Positions 1-6,307 of a stretch of 11,480 bases of DNA are shown piece after piece. Position 1 is the first letter of the stretch, and each line of letters begins with the position of its first letter. Position numbers and translations under genes: made by a program. Origin of the DNA: Puniceicoccales bacterium (GTDB lineage: Bacteria; Verrucomicrobiota; Verrucomicrobiia; Opitutales; JAIRLG01); assembly GCA_031255915.1 (NCBI GenBank), contig JAIRRP010000066.1:1-11480 (forward strand), in the 5' to 3' direction. A model generated the notes under the pieces. That model was not told where the DNA came from and did not search any database. It saw only the letters and a list, made by a program, of their open reading frames with translations.

Positions 1-84
1 GAAAAATGCAAAGCGGGAGCTTTCATTTTTCCTTACCGCGGCCCGCGCAGCGGGCCAGAGCCCGAAGGGCTCAAAGGCGGCAAG
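1..84 (+). repeat. Cloverleaf repeat, family A, copy 1 (cut by window start)
   Basis: The visible part holds the inner and 3' portions of a structured repeat. The tip of the long first arm is at about 1-32 (AAAGC / GCTTT around a GGGA loop, flanked by GAAAAATG and CATTTTTC). A 6-bp arm follows with GCCCGC at 41-46, loop GCA, and GCGGGC at 50-55. A second 6-bp arm has GAGCCC at 58-63, loop GAA, and GGGCTC at 67-72. The 3' strand of the outer stem (CAAAGGCGGCAAG) is at 72-84. The matching 5' strand must lie before position 1. Similarity to the copy at 3048-3152 continues past the stem to about 125 (GGAGACGGT at 99-107, then AAAATGG and ACCAT). The element lies upstream of rpoN in the same orientation. 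Confidence 0.85.
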
Positions 85-176
85 CCCGCCAGTCAACCGG
101 AGACGGTATTCAAAAATGGCACCATAAATGAGCATTAGGACTTCCACTTTGCTCAGATTATTTTACAAAAAAATGT

Positions 177-1478
177 ATGCTGCAGCTTCAGCAAAATCGA
201 GAGCAACGGCAGACTATTGCCCCCGTTTTAATACAGTCCCTGCGTTGCTTACAGTTGCCCTGGGTGGAATTACGACGGGAATTGCAGCGTCTTTGGGAAA
301 CAAATCCGTGTATTGATCTCGTTGCACCAGAAGAGGATGGGAGATGGGTAGAGGGCGGAGGAACTTCGGCATCGGAGAAGGAGAGATGGGAAGAAAAATT
401 AGTCCATCATGAGTCGTTGGAGGATTATCTGGTACATCAAGTGCCAGAACTCCGCGCGGAAGAAAAGGAAATTTTTTCTTTTCTGATCTCGCATCTCGAT
501 GAACGCGGCTATTTAAGGGAAACGGTGGGGATGCTGTTGCCTCAGTGCCCATGGAGTGCGGGGGAATTAAAATCGGTACTCGGTATTTTGCGTTCTCTAG
601 AACCGAAAGGGATCGGTGCTCAGGACCTGATCGACTGTTGGTCGATGCAGATACCGGAAAAACAGGAGGTCATCCGACAATTTCTCGCCCTGAATAGGGA
701 AGATCTTTTGGCCAAGCGTTACCATCGCGTCCTAAAACGCATGCGTTGGAGTCGACAACAATTGGCACAGGTATTGAATTATTTGCGTGGGCTCACGGTG
801 GCGCCATTGAGTCATTGGCAGGAACCCGAATCGCCGGTATGTATCCCTGACCTCTACTTTTCTAGAGAAGTGGAAGGGCAATGGTGCATTCGTTTAGCAT
901 CGGAGTCCTACGCTTTGCGATGGAGTGATGTCTATAAAGATTGGCTATGTCAGTCGAAAGCGCGGAAAAGTGCAGGGATGGATGGTTATTTCCTTTCACA
1001 GGGGCAAATGGCGAAACAGTGGATGCGTGCGTTATCCTCAAGGGAGGCATTATTACAGCGTATTGGGCAATTTATTCTGGACAAGCAGCGCTTGTTTTTT
1101 GAAAAAAAAGACCATCCACTCATGCCTCTGTTGCAAAAGTTGGCGGCGGGAGAATTGGGTATTAATCCTGCGACGCTCAGCCGCGCATTGCAGGGAAAAT
1201 ATGCTTCTGTGCCTTGGGGAATTCTGCCATTGGGTGATTTTTTCCCAAGGGCGTGGGAAGAAGATCGGGTGAAGGTTGCCATTCCTCAGATCCGTCAGAA
1301 AATTTGTGAGTGGGTCGCGGAAGAGGATAAGGATCATCCGTTAAGCGATGAGGCTCTTTCGCGGAGACTGCGGGAGGAGATGCACTGGAATATTCCTCGC
1401 CGTACGGTGGAGAATTATCGCAGGCAATGGGGTATTGCCTCATCGCGTGACCGAAAATATGGGCTTTCATCATGTTAA
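177..1478 (+). CDS. rpoN: RNA polymerase sigma-54 factor RpoN
   Basis: Alternative sigma factor that directs RNA polymerase to -24/-12 promoters and needs AAA+ activator proteins to open DNA. Seen in the 433-aa product: a Gln/Leu-rich N-terminal region I (about residues 1-48, with LQLQQNREQ and IQSLRCLQLPWVELRREL) that resembles the activator-responsive region of the family; an acidic linker (50-75); the core-binding region (about 78-215); an HTH-like segment (GINPATLSRALQGKY, 328-342); and a C-terminal RpoN box (PRRTVENYRRQWG, 407-419), the -24 recognition motif. It is somewhat shorter than typical RpoN proteins (roughly 450-500 aa), mainly in the linker. The ATG at 177 is the first usable start after an in-frame stop at 129-131, and it places region I at the N terminus. 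No strong Shine-Dalgarno is visible. Its end overlaps murF, so the two are probably cotranscribed. No sigma-54 activator gene is in the window. Confidence 0.95.
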   Translation: MLQLQQNREQRQTIAPVLIQSLRCLQLPWVELRRELQRLWETNPCIDLVAPEEDGRWVEGGGTSASEKERWEEKLVHHESLEDYLVHQVPELRAEEKEIFSFLISHLDERGYLRETVGMLLPQCPWSAGELKSVLGILRSLEPKGIGAQDLIDCWSMQIPEKQEVIRQFLALNREDLLAKRYHRVLKRMRWSRQQLAQVLNYLRGLTVAPLSHWQEPESPVCIPDLYFSREVEGQWCIRLASESYALRWSDVYKDWLCQSKARKSAGMDGYFLSQGQMAKQWMRALSSREALLQRIGQFILDKQRLFFEKKDHPLMPLLQKLAAGELGINPATLSRALQGKYASVPWGILPLGDFFPRAWEEDRVKVAIPQIRQKICEWVAEEDKDHPLSDEALSRRLREEMHWNIPRRTVENYRRQWGIASSRDRKYGLSSC

Positions 1479-2845
1479 ATCCTCAAAAGTGGCCCCATTT
1501 CACACGGGGCCGATGGATTGATGGCCAAATACCTTCCCGGGCGGGCCCATTTTGTCATGACAGTCGTGCTTGCCATGAAGGGGAAGTTTTTCTAGCCATC
1601 CGAACGGATAGGGCCGATGGGCATTCATTTTTGGCTGATGCGCAGCATCGGGGTGCGGTGGCGGCGATCGTGGAGCAAGCGCAGGAAATAAACTTGCCGC
1701 AATTTTTGGTTCCGTCGGTTTTAGAGGCCGCTAAGGAATTGGCGTGTGCTCAGCGCTTGCAATGGGGGGATAACGGCCGTCGCCCTTTGGTGGCCATCGG
1801 TGGAAGTTATGGGAAGACGTCGATGAAAGATATATTGGCTCTGCTCCTGGGAGAGAGAACGCTGGCGACTTTTGAGAACCGGAATAACATTTTAGGTATC
1901 GTGCTGACCTTAAGCCGTTTGAAAGAAGAGTCGCACGATCGAGCTGTTATCGAAATCGGCATTGATCGCCCTGGAGAAATGTCCATGGCCATGAAAATGG
2001 TCATGCCGGATGTGGGTATTATCACAGGAATCGCGCCGGTGCATGTCGTGAATTTTAAGTCGTTGGAGCAATTGGTTGAGGAAAAGGCGCAGCTATTGCG
2101 TTGTGTCAAAACATCGGGCGGAAGGATTTATTTCCCCTCTTCATGTTTATGCTATGCTCCGTTCAGAACATTGGCCGATGCGGCAACAATTACCGTCTCG
2201 CTTAGCGATAAAAAAAGGAGTCTTATATTTCCTTCGACGGAGCTTGTTCATGATTTCGACACAGCCACTTCTCGACTCACCCTATGCTATCCGAAAAAAG
2301 TATTGGAAATTTATTCCTTGGCTTCGATGTCCCACGGACAGGTGGCAAATATGGCTCTGGCGATAGGTGTTGCAAAGGATATGGGCTATGCGCGCGAGTA
2401 TTTGCAAGAGCGTATGGGGCAGTGGCAGTCGTCGACTGGGCGTGGGCAGTGGAAATCCTATCGTCGGCATCGCGTCTATTGGGATTGCTACAATGCCAAT
2501 CCCGTTGCCATGAAAGATGCCGTGGAATTCTTTCATCATGAAACACCTTGTGGTCGTCGCATATGGATTTTAGGCGGTATGCGAGAATTGGGCGCTTATG
2601 CGGAAGAGGCACATCGTCAGTTGGGACAACAATTGCCTGTACGTTCGGGAGACGTGGTCATGGGGATTGGGCCGGAAATGGCGATAGCCATGGAGGCAAT
2701 TCGCGAGCGAGCGGAGAGTGGTGTTGAGGTGCTGTATGCGGAAACGGCGGTGGAGGCGAAAGAATGGGTTGCTTCCCGGGAGGGGATATTTTTTGTCAAG
2801 GGAAGTCGTTTTTATGCCTTGGAGCAGTTGTTTGGGGAGATTTGA
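1472..2845 (+). CDS. murF: UDP-N-acetylmuramoyl-tripeptide--D-alanyl-D-alanine ligase MurF
   Basis: Cytoplasmic ATP-dependent ligase that adds D-Ala-D-Ala to UDP-MurNAc-tripeptide, completing the peptidoglycan precursor. The 457-aa length is normal for the family. Seen: an N-terminal substrate-binding domain (about 1-100, DSRACHEGEVFLAIR at 30-44 matching the family's DSR...G.lFvAl pattern); the ATP loop GGSYGKTSMKD (110-120); the Mur-ligase NRNNILGIVLTL stretch (136-147); EIG and PGEM at 161-170; the IAPVHVVNF segment (187-195), equivalent to the family's GpaHle.f; and a C-terminal domain with DCYNANPVAMKDAVEFF, the typical DcYNANP motif. The P-loop has Tyr where GSNGKT is usual. The start lies 7 bp inside the rpoN end, which points to translational coupling. 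Other Mur ligases (MurC, D, E) are less likely because of the DcYNANP motif. Confidence 0.95.
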   Translation: MLNPQKWPHFTRGRWIDGQIPSRAGPFCHDSRACHEGEVFLAIRTDRADGHSFLADAQHRGAVAAIVEQAQEINLPQFLVPSVLEAAKELACAQRLQWGDNGRRPLVAIGGSYGKTSMKDILALLLGERTLATFENRNNILGIVLTLSRLKEESHDRAVIEIGIDRPGEMSMAMKMVMPDVGIITGIAPVHVVNFKSLEQLVEEKAQLLRCVKTSGGRIYFPSSCLCYAPFRTLADAATITVSLSDKKRSLIFPSTELVHDFDTATSRLTLCYPKKVLEIYSLASMSHGQVANMALAIGVAKDMGYAREYLQERMGQWQSSTGRGQWKSYRRHRVYWDCYNANPVAMKDAVEFFHHETPCGRRIWILGGMRELGAYAEEAHRQLGQQLPVRSGDVVMGIGPEMAIAMEAIRERAESGVEVLYAETAVEAKEWVASREGIFFVKGSRFYALEQLFGEI

Positions 2846-3266
2846 GATTCTTGTTCCACATGGCGGTACTTATGGCCGGTACCTCATGTTCAAATTGTTT
2901 TGAGCCGTATGGCCTTGTGTTTTACAATATTTATCAAAGAGGCCGGGTGGTTTGAAGTTCTTTTTTGTTGGTGTGTGAATTTTTGGGTTTTCTCGGCTTG
3001 AAGGTGTTTGTTTTGTTTGGGGATTCTGTTGGCTTTGGGGTGTTCCGTTTGCCGCCTTTGCGCTAAGGGAAAAATGCAAAGCGGGAGCTTTCATTTTTCC
3101 TTAGCGCAGCCCGCGTAGCGGGCGAGAGCCCGAAGGGCTCAAAGGCGGCAAATCCGTCGGAAGGGATGGAGACGGTGCTTCGAAAATGGAACCATGGCGA
3201 ATGCCACAGCGGAAAGGGAAATTTTTAAGGACGGCATCATGTGAAGGAGCTTGTCAAGGGACTTGA
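2846..3266. other. 421-bp intergenic region with G/T-skewed tract and cloverleaf repeat
   Basis: No convincing gene is present between murF and the ABC ATPase. From about 2941 to 3050 the plus strand is almost entirely G and T (I count 7 A and 10 C in 110 bases). The cloverleaf repeat follows at 3048-3152, with a conserved tail to about 3195. Past that is the short leader of the ABC gene, with AAGGG at about 3256-3260 as a weak ribosome-binding site. I see no clear Rho-independent terminator after murF and no well-matched sigma-70 or -24/-12 promoter. Confidence 0.6.
3048..3195 (+). repeat. Cloverleaf repeat, family A, copy 2 (complete)
   Basis: This is the only complete family A copy here. 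The outer stem is 13 bp: TTTGCCGCCTTTG at 3048-3060 pairs with CAAAGGCGGCAAA at 3140-3152. Arm 1 starts with no spacer: 3061-3082 pairs with 3087-3106 as about 20 bp with two single-base bulges and a GGGA loop. A 2-nt spacer (3107-3108) follows. Arm 2 is 6 bp (GCCCGC 3109-3114, loop GTA, GCGGGC 3118-3123). Arm 3 is 6 bp (GAGCCC 3126-3131, loop GAA, GGGCTC 3135-3140, its last base shared with the outer stem). The tail at 3153-3195 matches the region after copy 1 (GGAGACGGT 3168-3176, ACCAT 3191-3195). No transposase or terminal duplication is visible. It lies upstream of the ABC ATPase, in the same orientation. Confidence 0.9.
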
Positions 3267-4262
3267 ATGTCCCAAAAAAGCTTCTCCTTGCAAGCAGCTA
3301 TAGAAGTCGAATCCTTGGCCAAGCGCTATGGGAAACTCTGTGCGGTAGATGAGGTATCCTTTTCGATTCAGCCCGGTGAGGTGGTGGGATTTTTAGGCCC
3401 CAATGGGGCCGGTAAATCGACGACGCTAAAGATTTTAGCGGGCCTATTGGAGGCCAATGCGGGCCGAGTGGCCATTTTTGGAAGGTCTGTGGCCGAAGAT
3501 CCTCGGGCGATCGGTGCGGGTGTAGGGTTCATGATGGAGAACAATCCTTTACCAGAAAAAATGCGAGTCGGTGAATATTTGCGCTTCCGTGCCCAGATGA
3601 AGGGTATTGCCTCGCGGGAGCTCTATCGGCATGTCGAAAAAATAATGCGCTATTGTGATCTCTACTACCAGGCCAGACATCGCCTGATTGCATCCTTATC
3701 AAAGGGCTTTCGCCAACGGGTAGGCGTCGCGGAAGCGCTTTTGGGAACGCCTCAGGTGGTCATGCTCGACGAGCCGACGATCGGTCTCGACCCGCATCAA
3801 GTTTTACTTTTTCGGCAACTTATCGAGACCTTTCGCGGGCGCTATACCTTCATCATCTCGAGCCATATCCTGTCGGAGATCGAGGCCATTTGCGATCGGG
3901 TACTGATTCTCCATCAGGGACGTTTGGTCGCCGATGGCGATGTCGCCCATTTGGGTAAAGAATTCATAACGAAAGCCACATTGATGGTAAAATTACAGTG
4001 TGAGGCATCGCAAATGACCTCTTTTGAGCAGCAATACCCACAGTGGAAATATCGTCTACTGAAGACAGACCTCTTGACCCATAGTCATGTATTGGCCATC
4101 GACTTTCCGGAGCCGTTAGAGGAGAAACGCGCTGTCTGGGAAGCTATTTTTGCCTATGCCTCCTGGAAGGTCCTCGATGTGGAGGAGAAGAAATTCACGT
4201 TAGAAGACATTTTTCTGGCGGCTACGCGACGCTACTGGGATTCAGAATCGTTGAAATTATGA
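3267..4262 (+). CDS. ABC transporter ATP-binding protein, GldA-like
   Basis: Nucleotide-binding subunit that hydrolyses ATP to drive the adjacent ABC-2 membrane protein. Seen in the 331-aa product: Walker A GPNGAGKST (44-52); Q-loop position with Glu in FMMENNPL (88-95), as is common in this subfamily; signature LSKGFRQR (144-151) in place of LSGGQ; Walker B VVMLDEP (164-170); D-loop GLDP; and the switch His in IISSHILSEIE (His200). A C-terminal extension (about 220-331) ends in KKFTLEDIFLAATRR, typical of export or gliding-type ATPases. The LSKGF signature and extension resemble the GldA/CcmA-type family of ABC-2 exporters; the substrate cannot be told. The ATG at 3267 directly follows an in-frame TGA (3264-3266) and has AAGGG about 6 bases upstream. 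The stop overlaps the permease start (ATGA). Confidence 0.93.
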   Translation: MSQKSFSLQAAIEVESLAKRYGKLCAVDEVSFSIQPGEVVGFLGPNGAGKSTTLKILAGLLEANAGRVAIFGRSVAEDPRAIGAGVGFMMENNPLPEKMRVGEYLRFRAQMKGIASRELYRHVEKIMRYCDLYYQARHRLIASLSKGFRQRVGVAEALLGTPQVVMLDEPTIGLDPHQVLLFRQLIETFRGRYTFIISSHILSEIEAICDRVLILHQGRLVADGDVAHLGKEFITKATLMVKLQCEASQMTSFEQQYPQWKYRLLKTDLLTHSHVLAIDFPEPLEEKRAVWEAIFAYASWKVLDVEEKKFTLEDIFLAATRRYWDSESLKL

Positions 4263-5026
4263 AGAAATTTTATTTTTTATGCGCAAATGAAGCGAGGATG
4301 ATGTGCTATTCCTCCGTGACCTATGTCGTAGCCATAGCGTTTTTATTCATGATGGGGTTCCTTTTCCTCTTTCTTCTGGAGGAGTATACGCGTTTTGCAC
4401 AGTCGGAACTTCTCGTCATCGCTTTCTTCAAGGCCTTTTGGATTCCAGTTCTTTTGGTGGTGCCCACCATTACCTCTTCCGTATTTGCCGGACGATTGGA
4501 AAATGGGACATTCGCTTCTCTGCGCGTCCTACCCCTACGCCTTTCGGCCATTGTCCTGGGCAATTGGTGGGTCGTCTATGGCTATTACATGACATTGTGG
4601 ACTATGGCTCTATTTTTTCCCTGGATTACGCAAAAAATATTTCCGGAAGTGGCGCAGCAGATGCCGTTCTTTCCCCTGTCCTATGCCCTTGGAGGATGGA
4701 GTTTTATCGCCTTGAGTGGTGGGTTTTTCATCGCGATGGGCCTGTTTGCCAGTTCACTGATGCGGAGCTCATTGGTGGCCGGAACGTTAACGTTTGTCTT
4801 TCTTTTGGCTCATTTCCTTTCGGCGGAAGGCCTGAGGCAATGGGAGGCTTTGAGGGGAAGTTCCTTCGGGAGTCATTTTCTGTCGCCGGATTACTACGGT
4901 GTATTTCTGCAGATGGAGGACTTTTGCCGAGGGATCGTCGATACTCGGGTCGTTGTTTTTTACCTGGCCGGGACGATTTTTTTTCTATTTTTGGTGCATC
5001 TGATGTTGAATCGTCATCCTATTTGA
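4259..5026 (+). CDS. ABC-2 type transporter permease, GldF-like
   Basis: Integral inner-membrane subunit paired with the ATPase that overlaps its start by 4 bp (ATGA), implying coupled translation. The 255-aa protein has about six hydrophobic segments (roughly 19-40, 54-74, 96-120, 143-165, 170-190 and 231-251). A short N-terminal helix before TM1 and the RLENGTFASLRVLPL stretch after TM2 correspond to the coupling region of ABC-2 permeases. The GIVDTRVVVFYLAG segment just before the last helix resembles the matching part of GldF proteins. In many gliding-type loci a GldG-like auxiliary protein follows; here the next gene is convergent fmt, so the system is either two-component or its partner is elsewhere. 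The substrate is unknown. Confidence 0.88.
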   Translation: MKKFYFLCANEARMMCYSSVTYVVAIAFLFMMGFLFLFLLEEYTRFAQSELLVIAFFKAFWIPVLLVVPTITSSVFAGRLENGTFASLRVLPLRLSAIVLGNWWVVYGYYMTLWTMALFFPWITQKIFPEVAQQMPFFPLSYALGGWSFIALSGGFFIAMGLFASSLMRSSLVAGTLTFVFLLAHFLSAEGLRQWEALRGSSFGSHFLSPDYYGVFLQMEDFCRGIVDTRVVVFYLAGTIFFLFLVHLMLNRHPI

Positions 5027-5036
5027 TGGGTTCTGA

Positions 5037-5114
5037 TGTCCCCGAAGGAAATCGGCGATGAGCAGGAATGGTTTTCCGGGAGCTTGAATTTCCTTCAGGA
5101 GGAATGCTTTCCCA
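5037..5114 (-). pseudogene. Duplicated fragment of the fmt 3' end
   Basis: These 78 bases match 5197-5274, inside fmt, with only three differences (A here, G in fmt, at 5061, 5087 and 5104). The offset is 160 bp. Read on the minus strand the fragment still encodes LLKEIQAPGKPFL and IADFLRGH, the conserved C-terminal Fmt segment, but in a different frame from fmt and without a start. It is therefore a non-functional remnant of a partial duplication, in the 97-bp gap between the permease and fmt. Its would-be reading frame would run on into the 3' end of the permease gene on the opposite strand. Confidence 0.85.
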
Positions 5115-5123
5115 ATAGCTCGC

Positions 5124-6119
5124 TCAGAATGGGAAACTCGTGTGCTCGAGTGGCTTCATGGGATGGCTGGTGGAGATCATGCCCCAGGGGAGCTCGTGTC
5201 CCCGAAGGAAATCGGCGATGGGCAGGAATGGTTTTCCGGGAGCTTGGATTTCCTTCAGGAGGAGTGCTTTCCCATCACCGGCTACGAGGGCGGCATTGGA
5301 CCCCGTGAGTTTCAGGAGTGTTCCGGGAGTTTTGGAATGAAAACCGCTAGGGTCTAGGTCTATGGATCTTATTTTGAAGACGTGGTTGCCGATTTCAAAG
5401 ACACATCCGGGCCGTGGGGTCAGGGCGCGAATGCGTCGATGAAGAACCTCTGCGGGTATGTGGAAATCGAGAAAACGATCCGAAGCTTCCAGCTTCCGGC
5501 AGAAACTAATCCCTTCATTAGGTTGGGGTATGCAAATAATGTTTCCCGACAGGAGCTGTGGCAGGAATGATTCGCAGAGGGAGCATGCCGCATGGCTCAA
5601 TTTATCGGTCAATTCAGTCTGGGTGTCGTGAAAGGCGATGGGAGCACTTATGGAGCCTAAGGTGTCGCCGGCATCCATTTCGCGAATGATTTTCATCAAC
5701 GTCACGCCGGTTTCTTCGATGCCCGATGCCAGTGCCGCTTCTATCGGTGTGGCTCCGCGGAATCGCGGCAATAGGGAAGCATGAAAATTGAAAATGCCCA
5801 ATGGGGGTAATTCTCGGATCGTTTTCCCGATCATGTGGCCATAAGCCATCACCAGGAGGAGCTTGCAGGAACGTTCCTTTAGCCAGGTTACAGTCGATTC
5901 GTCCGGTTTCTCGGGGCGATGGAGGGAGATGTTGTGCTCCATGGCCCATTGGGATAGGATCGTCGGTGTCATGGACTTTCCTCGGCCGGAAAGGCGGTCA
6001 GGTTGGCTGATGATACCCGCTAGGCGCAGCTGACCGGTTTGGTGTCGGTCGTATAGTCGTTGCAATAGCGGTAATGCGATGGGATGAGAGCCGGCGAAGA
6101 TGACGGATGGAGGTGCCAT
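5124..6119 (-). CDS. fmt: Methionyl-tRNA formyltransferase
   Basis: Transfers a formyl group from 10-formyltetrahydrofolate to Met-tRNA(fMet), producing the bacterial initiator. Seen in the 331-aa protein: a Rossmann-type start VIFAGSHPIALPLLQ (6-20); QPDRLSGRGK (39-48); AYG at 92-94; the signature NFHASLLPRFRGATPIEAAL (111-130) with catalytic-type Asn111 and His113; and MDAGDTL (148-154) with Asp149, aligned to the family's catalytic Asp. The C-terminal tRNA-binding domain includes LTPRPGCVFE and ends with KEIQAPGKPF and DFLRGH. It is slightly longer than usual (about 310-320 aa) because about 20 residues follow DFLRGH, probably new sequence tied to the 3' duplication just downstream. The ATG at 6119 gives the expected N terminus; no clear Shine-Dalgarno is seen. 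It lies downstream of serS across a gap holding a cloverleaf element. Confidence 0.96.
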   Translation of the reverse strand: MAPPSVIFAGSHPIALPLLQRLYDRHQTGQLRLAGIISQPDRLSGRGKSMTPTILSQWAMEHNISLHRPEKPDESTVTWLKERSCKLLLVMAYGHMIGKTIRELPPLGIFNFHASLLPRFRGATPIEAALASGIEETGVTLMKIIREMDAGDTLGSISAPIAFHDTQTELTDKLSHAACSLCESFLPQLLSGNIICIPQPNEGISFCRKLEASDRFLDFHIPAEVLHRRIRALTPRPGCVFEIGNHVFKIRSIDLDPSGFHSKTPGTLLKLTGSNAALVAGDGKALLLKEIQAPGKPFLPIADFLRGHELPWGMISTSHPMKPLEHTSFPF

Positions 6120-6144
6120 GGTTCAGTGGGTAAGTTTCGGTAGA

Positions 6145-6254
6145 TTGCGCGATGGCCCGTTCGAAACCTGGCTCTTCCGAGCCAGGTTTCGAACTATGGC
6201 GTTCTCGCTTCGCGAGAACAGCCATTTTTGCTTTGCAAAAGGGCCATCGCGCAA
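6145..6254. repeat. Cloverleaf element B (four-way junction) between serS and fmt
   Basis: The outer stem is a perfect 14 bp: TTGCGCGATGGCCC at 6145-6158 pairs with 6241-6254. Arm 1 follows directly: a perfect 16-bp stem, 6159-6174 with 6179-6194, loop TTCC. After a 2-nt spacer (TA), arm 2 is 12 bp with one bulged A: TGGC at 6197-6200 and GTTCTCGC at 6201-6208 pair with 6212-6219 and 6221-6224, loop TTC. After one T, arm 3 is TTTTGC (6226-6231) with GCAAAA (6235-6240), loop TTT. The outer stem resumes at once. All but about 10 of the 110 bases are paired. The A-run at 6253-6260 is on the wrong side to form a terminator for the serS/fmt direction. The sequence is unrelated to family A but the branching order is the same. 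Confidence 0.9.
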
Positions 6255-6307
6255 AAAAAATCTGCTGACGGCCTTGAAGAACGGAACCGAGTAGGCCTTT
6301 GGGAAAC

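Noticed and set aside
128..316. 62-codon frame overlapping the start of rpoN
   Set aside because: No conserved motif, and it conflicts with RpoN region I, which is clearly coding.
2870..3094. 74-codon minus-strand reading frame rich in Pro, Gln, Asn and Lys
   Set aside because: It arises from the G/T-biased tract and the repeat, has no ribosome-binding site and no recognisable motif.
3186..3266. 26-residue small ORF ending right before the ABC ATPase start
   Set aside because: It starts in the repeat tail, has poor Shine-Dalgarno spacing (about 14 bases from GGAG), and the equivalent ATG in copy 1 is followed by a stop after three codons.
4303..5061. 252-codon plus-strand frame over the permease
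   Set aside because: It overlaps the permease in another frame; the permease frame has clear membrane helices and couples to the ATPase.
5027..5123. Terminator between the convergent permease and fmt genes
   Set aside because: No GC-rich hairpin with a T-run on either strand; the gap is filled by the fmt remnant.
6145..6260. Rho-independent terminator between serS and fmt
   Set aside because: The run of eight A/T pairs lies on the 5' side of the stem for minus-strand transcription, so no U-tract follows the hairpin.
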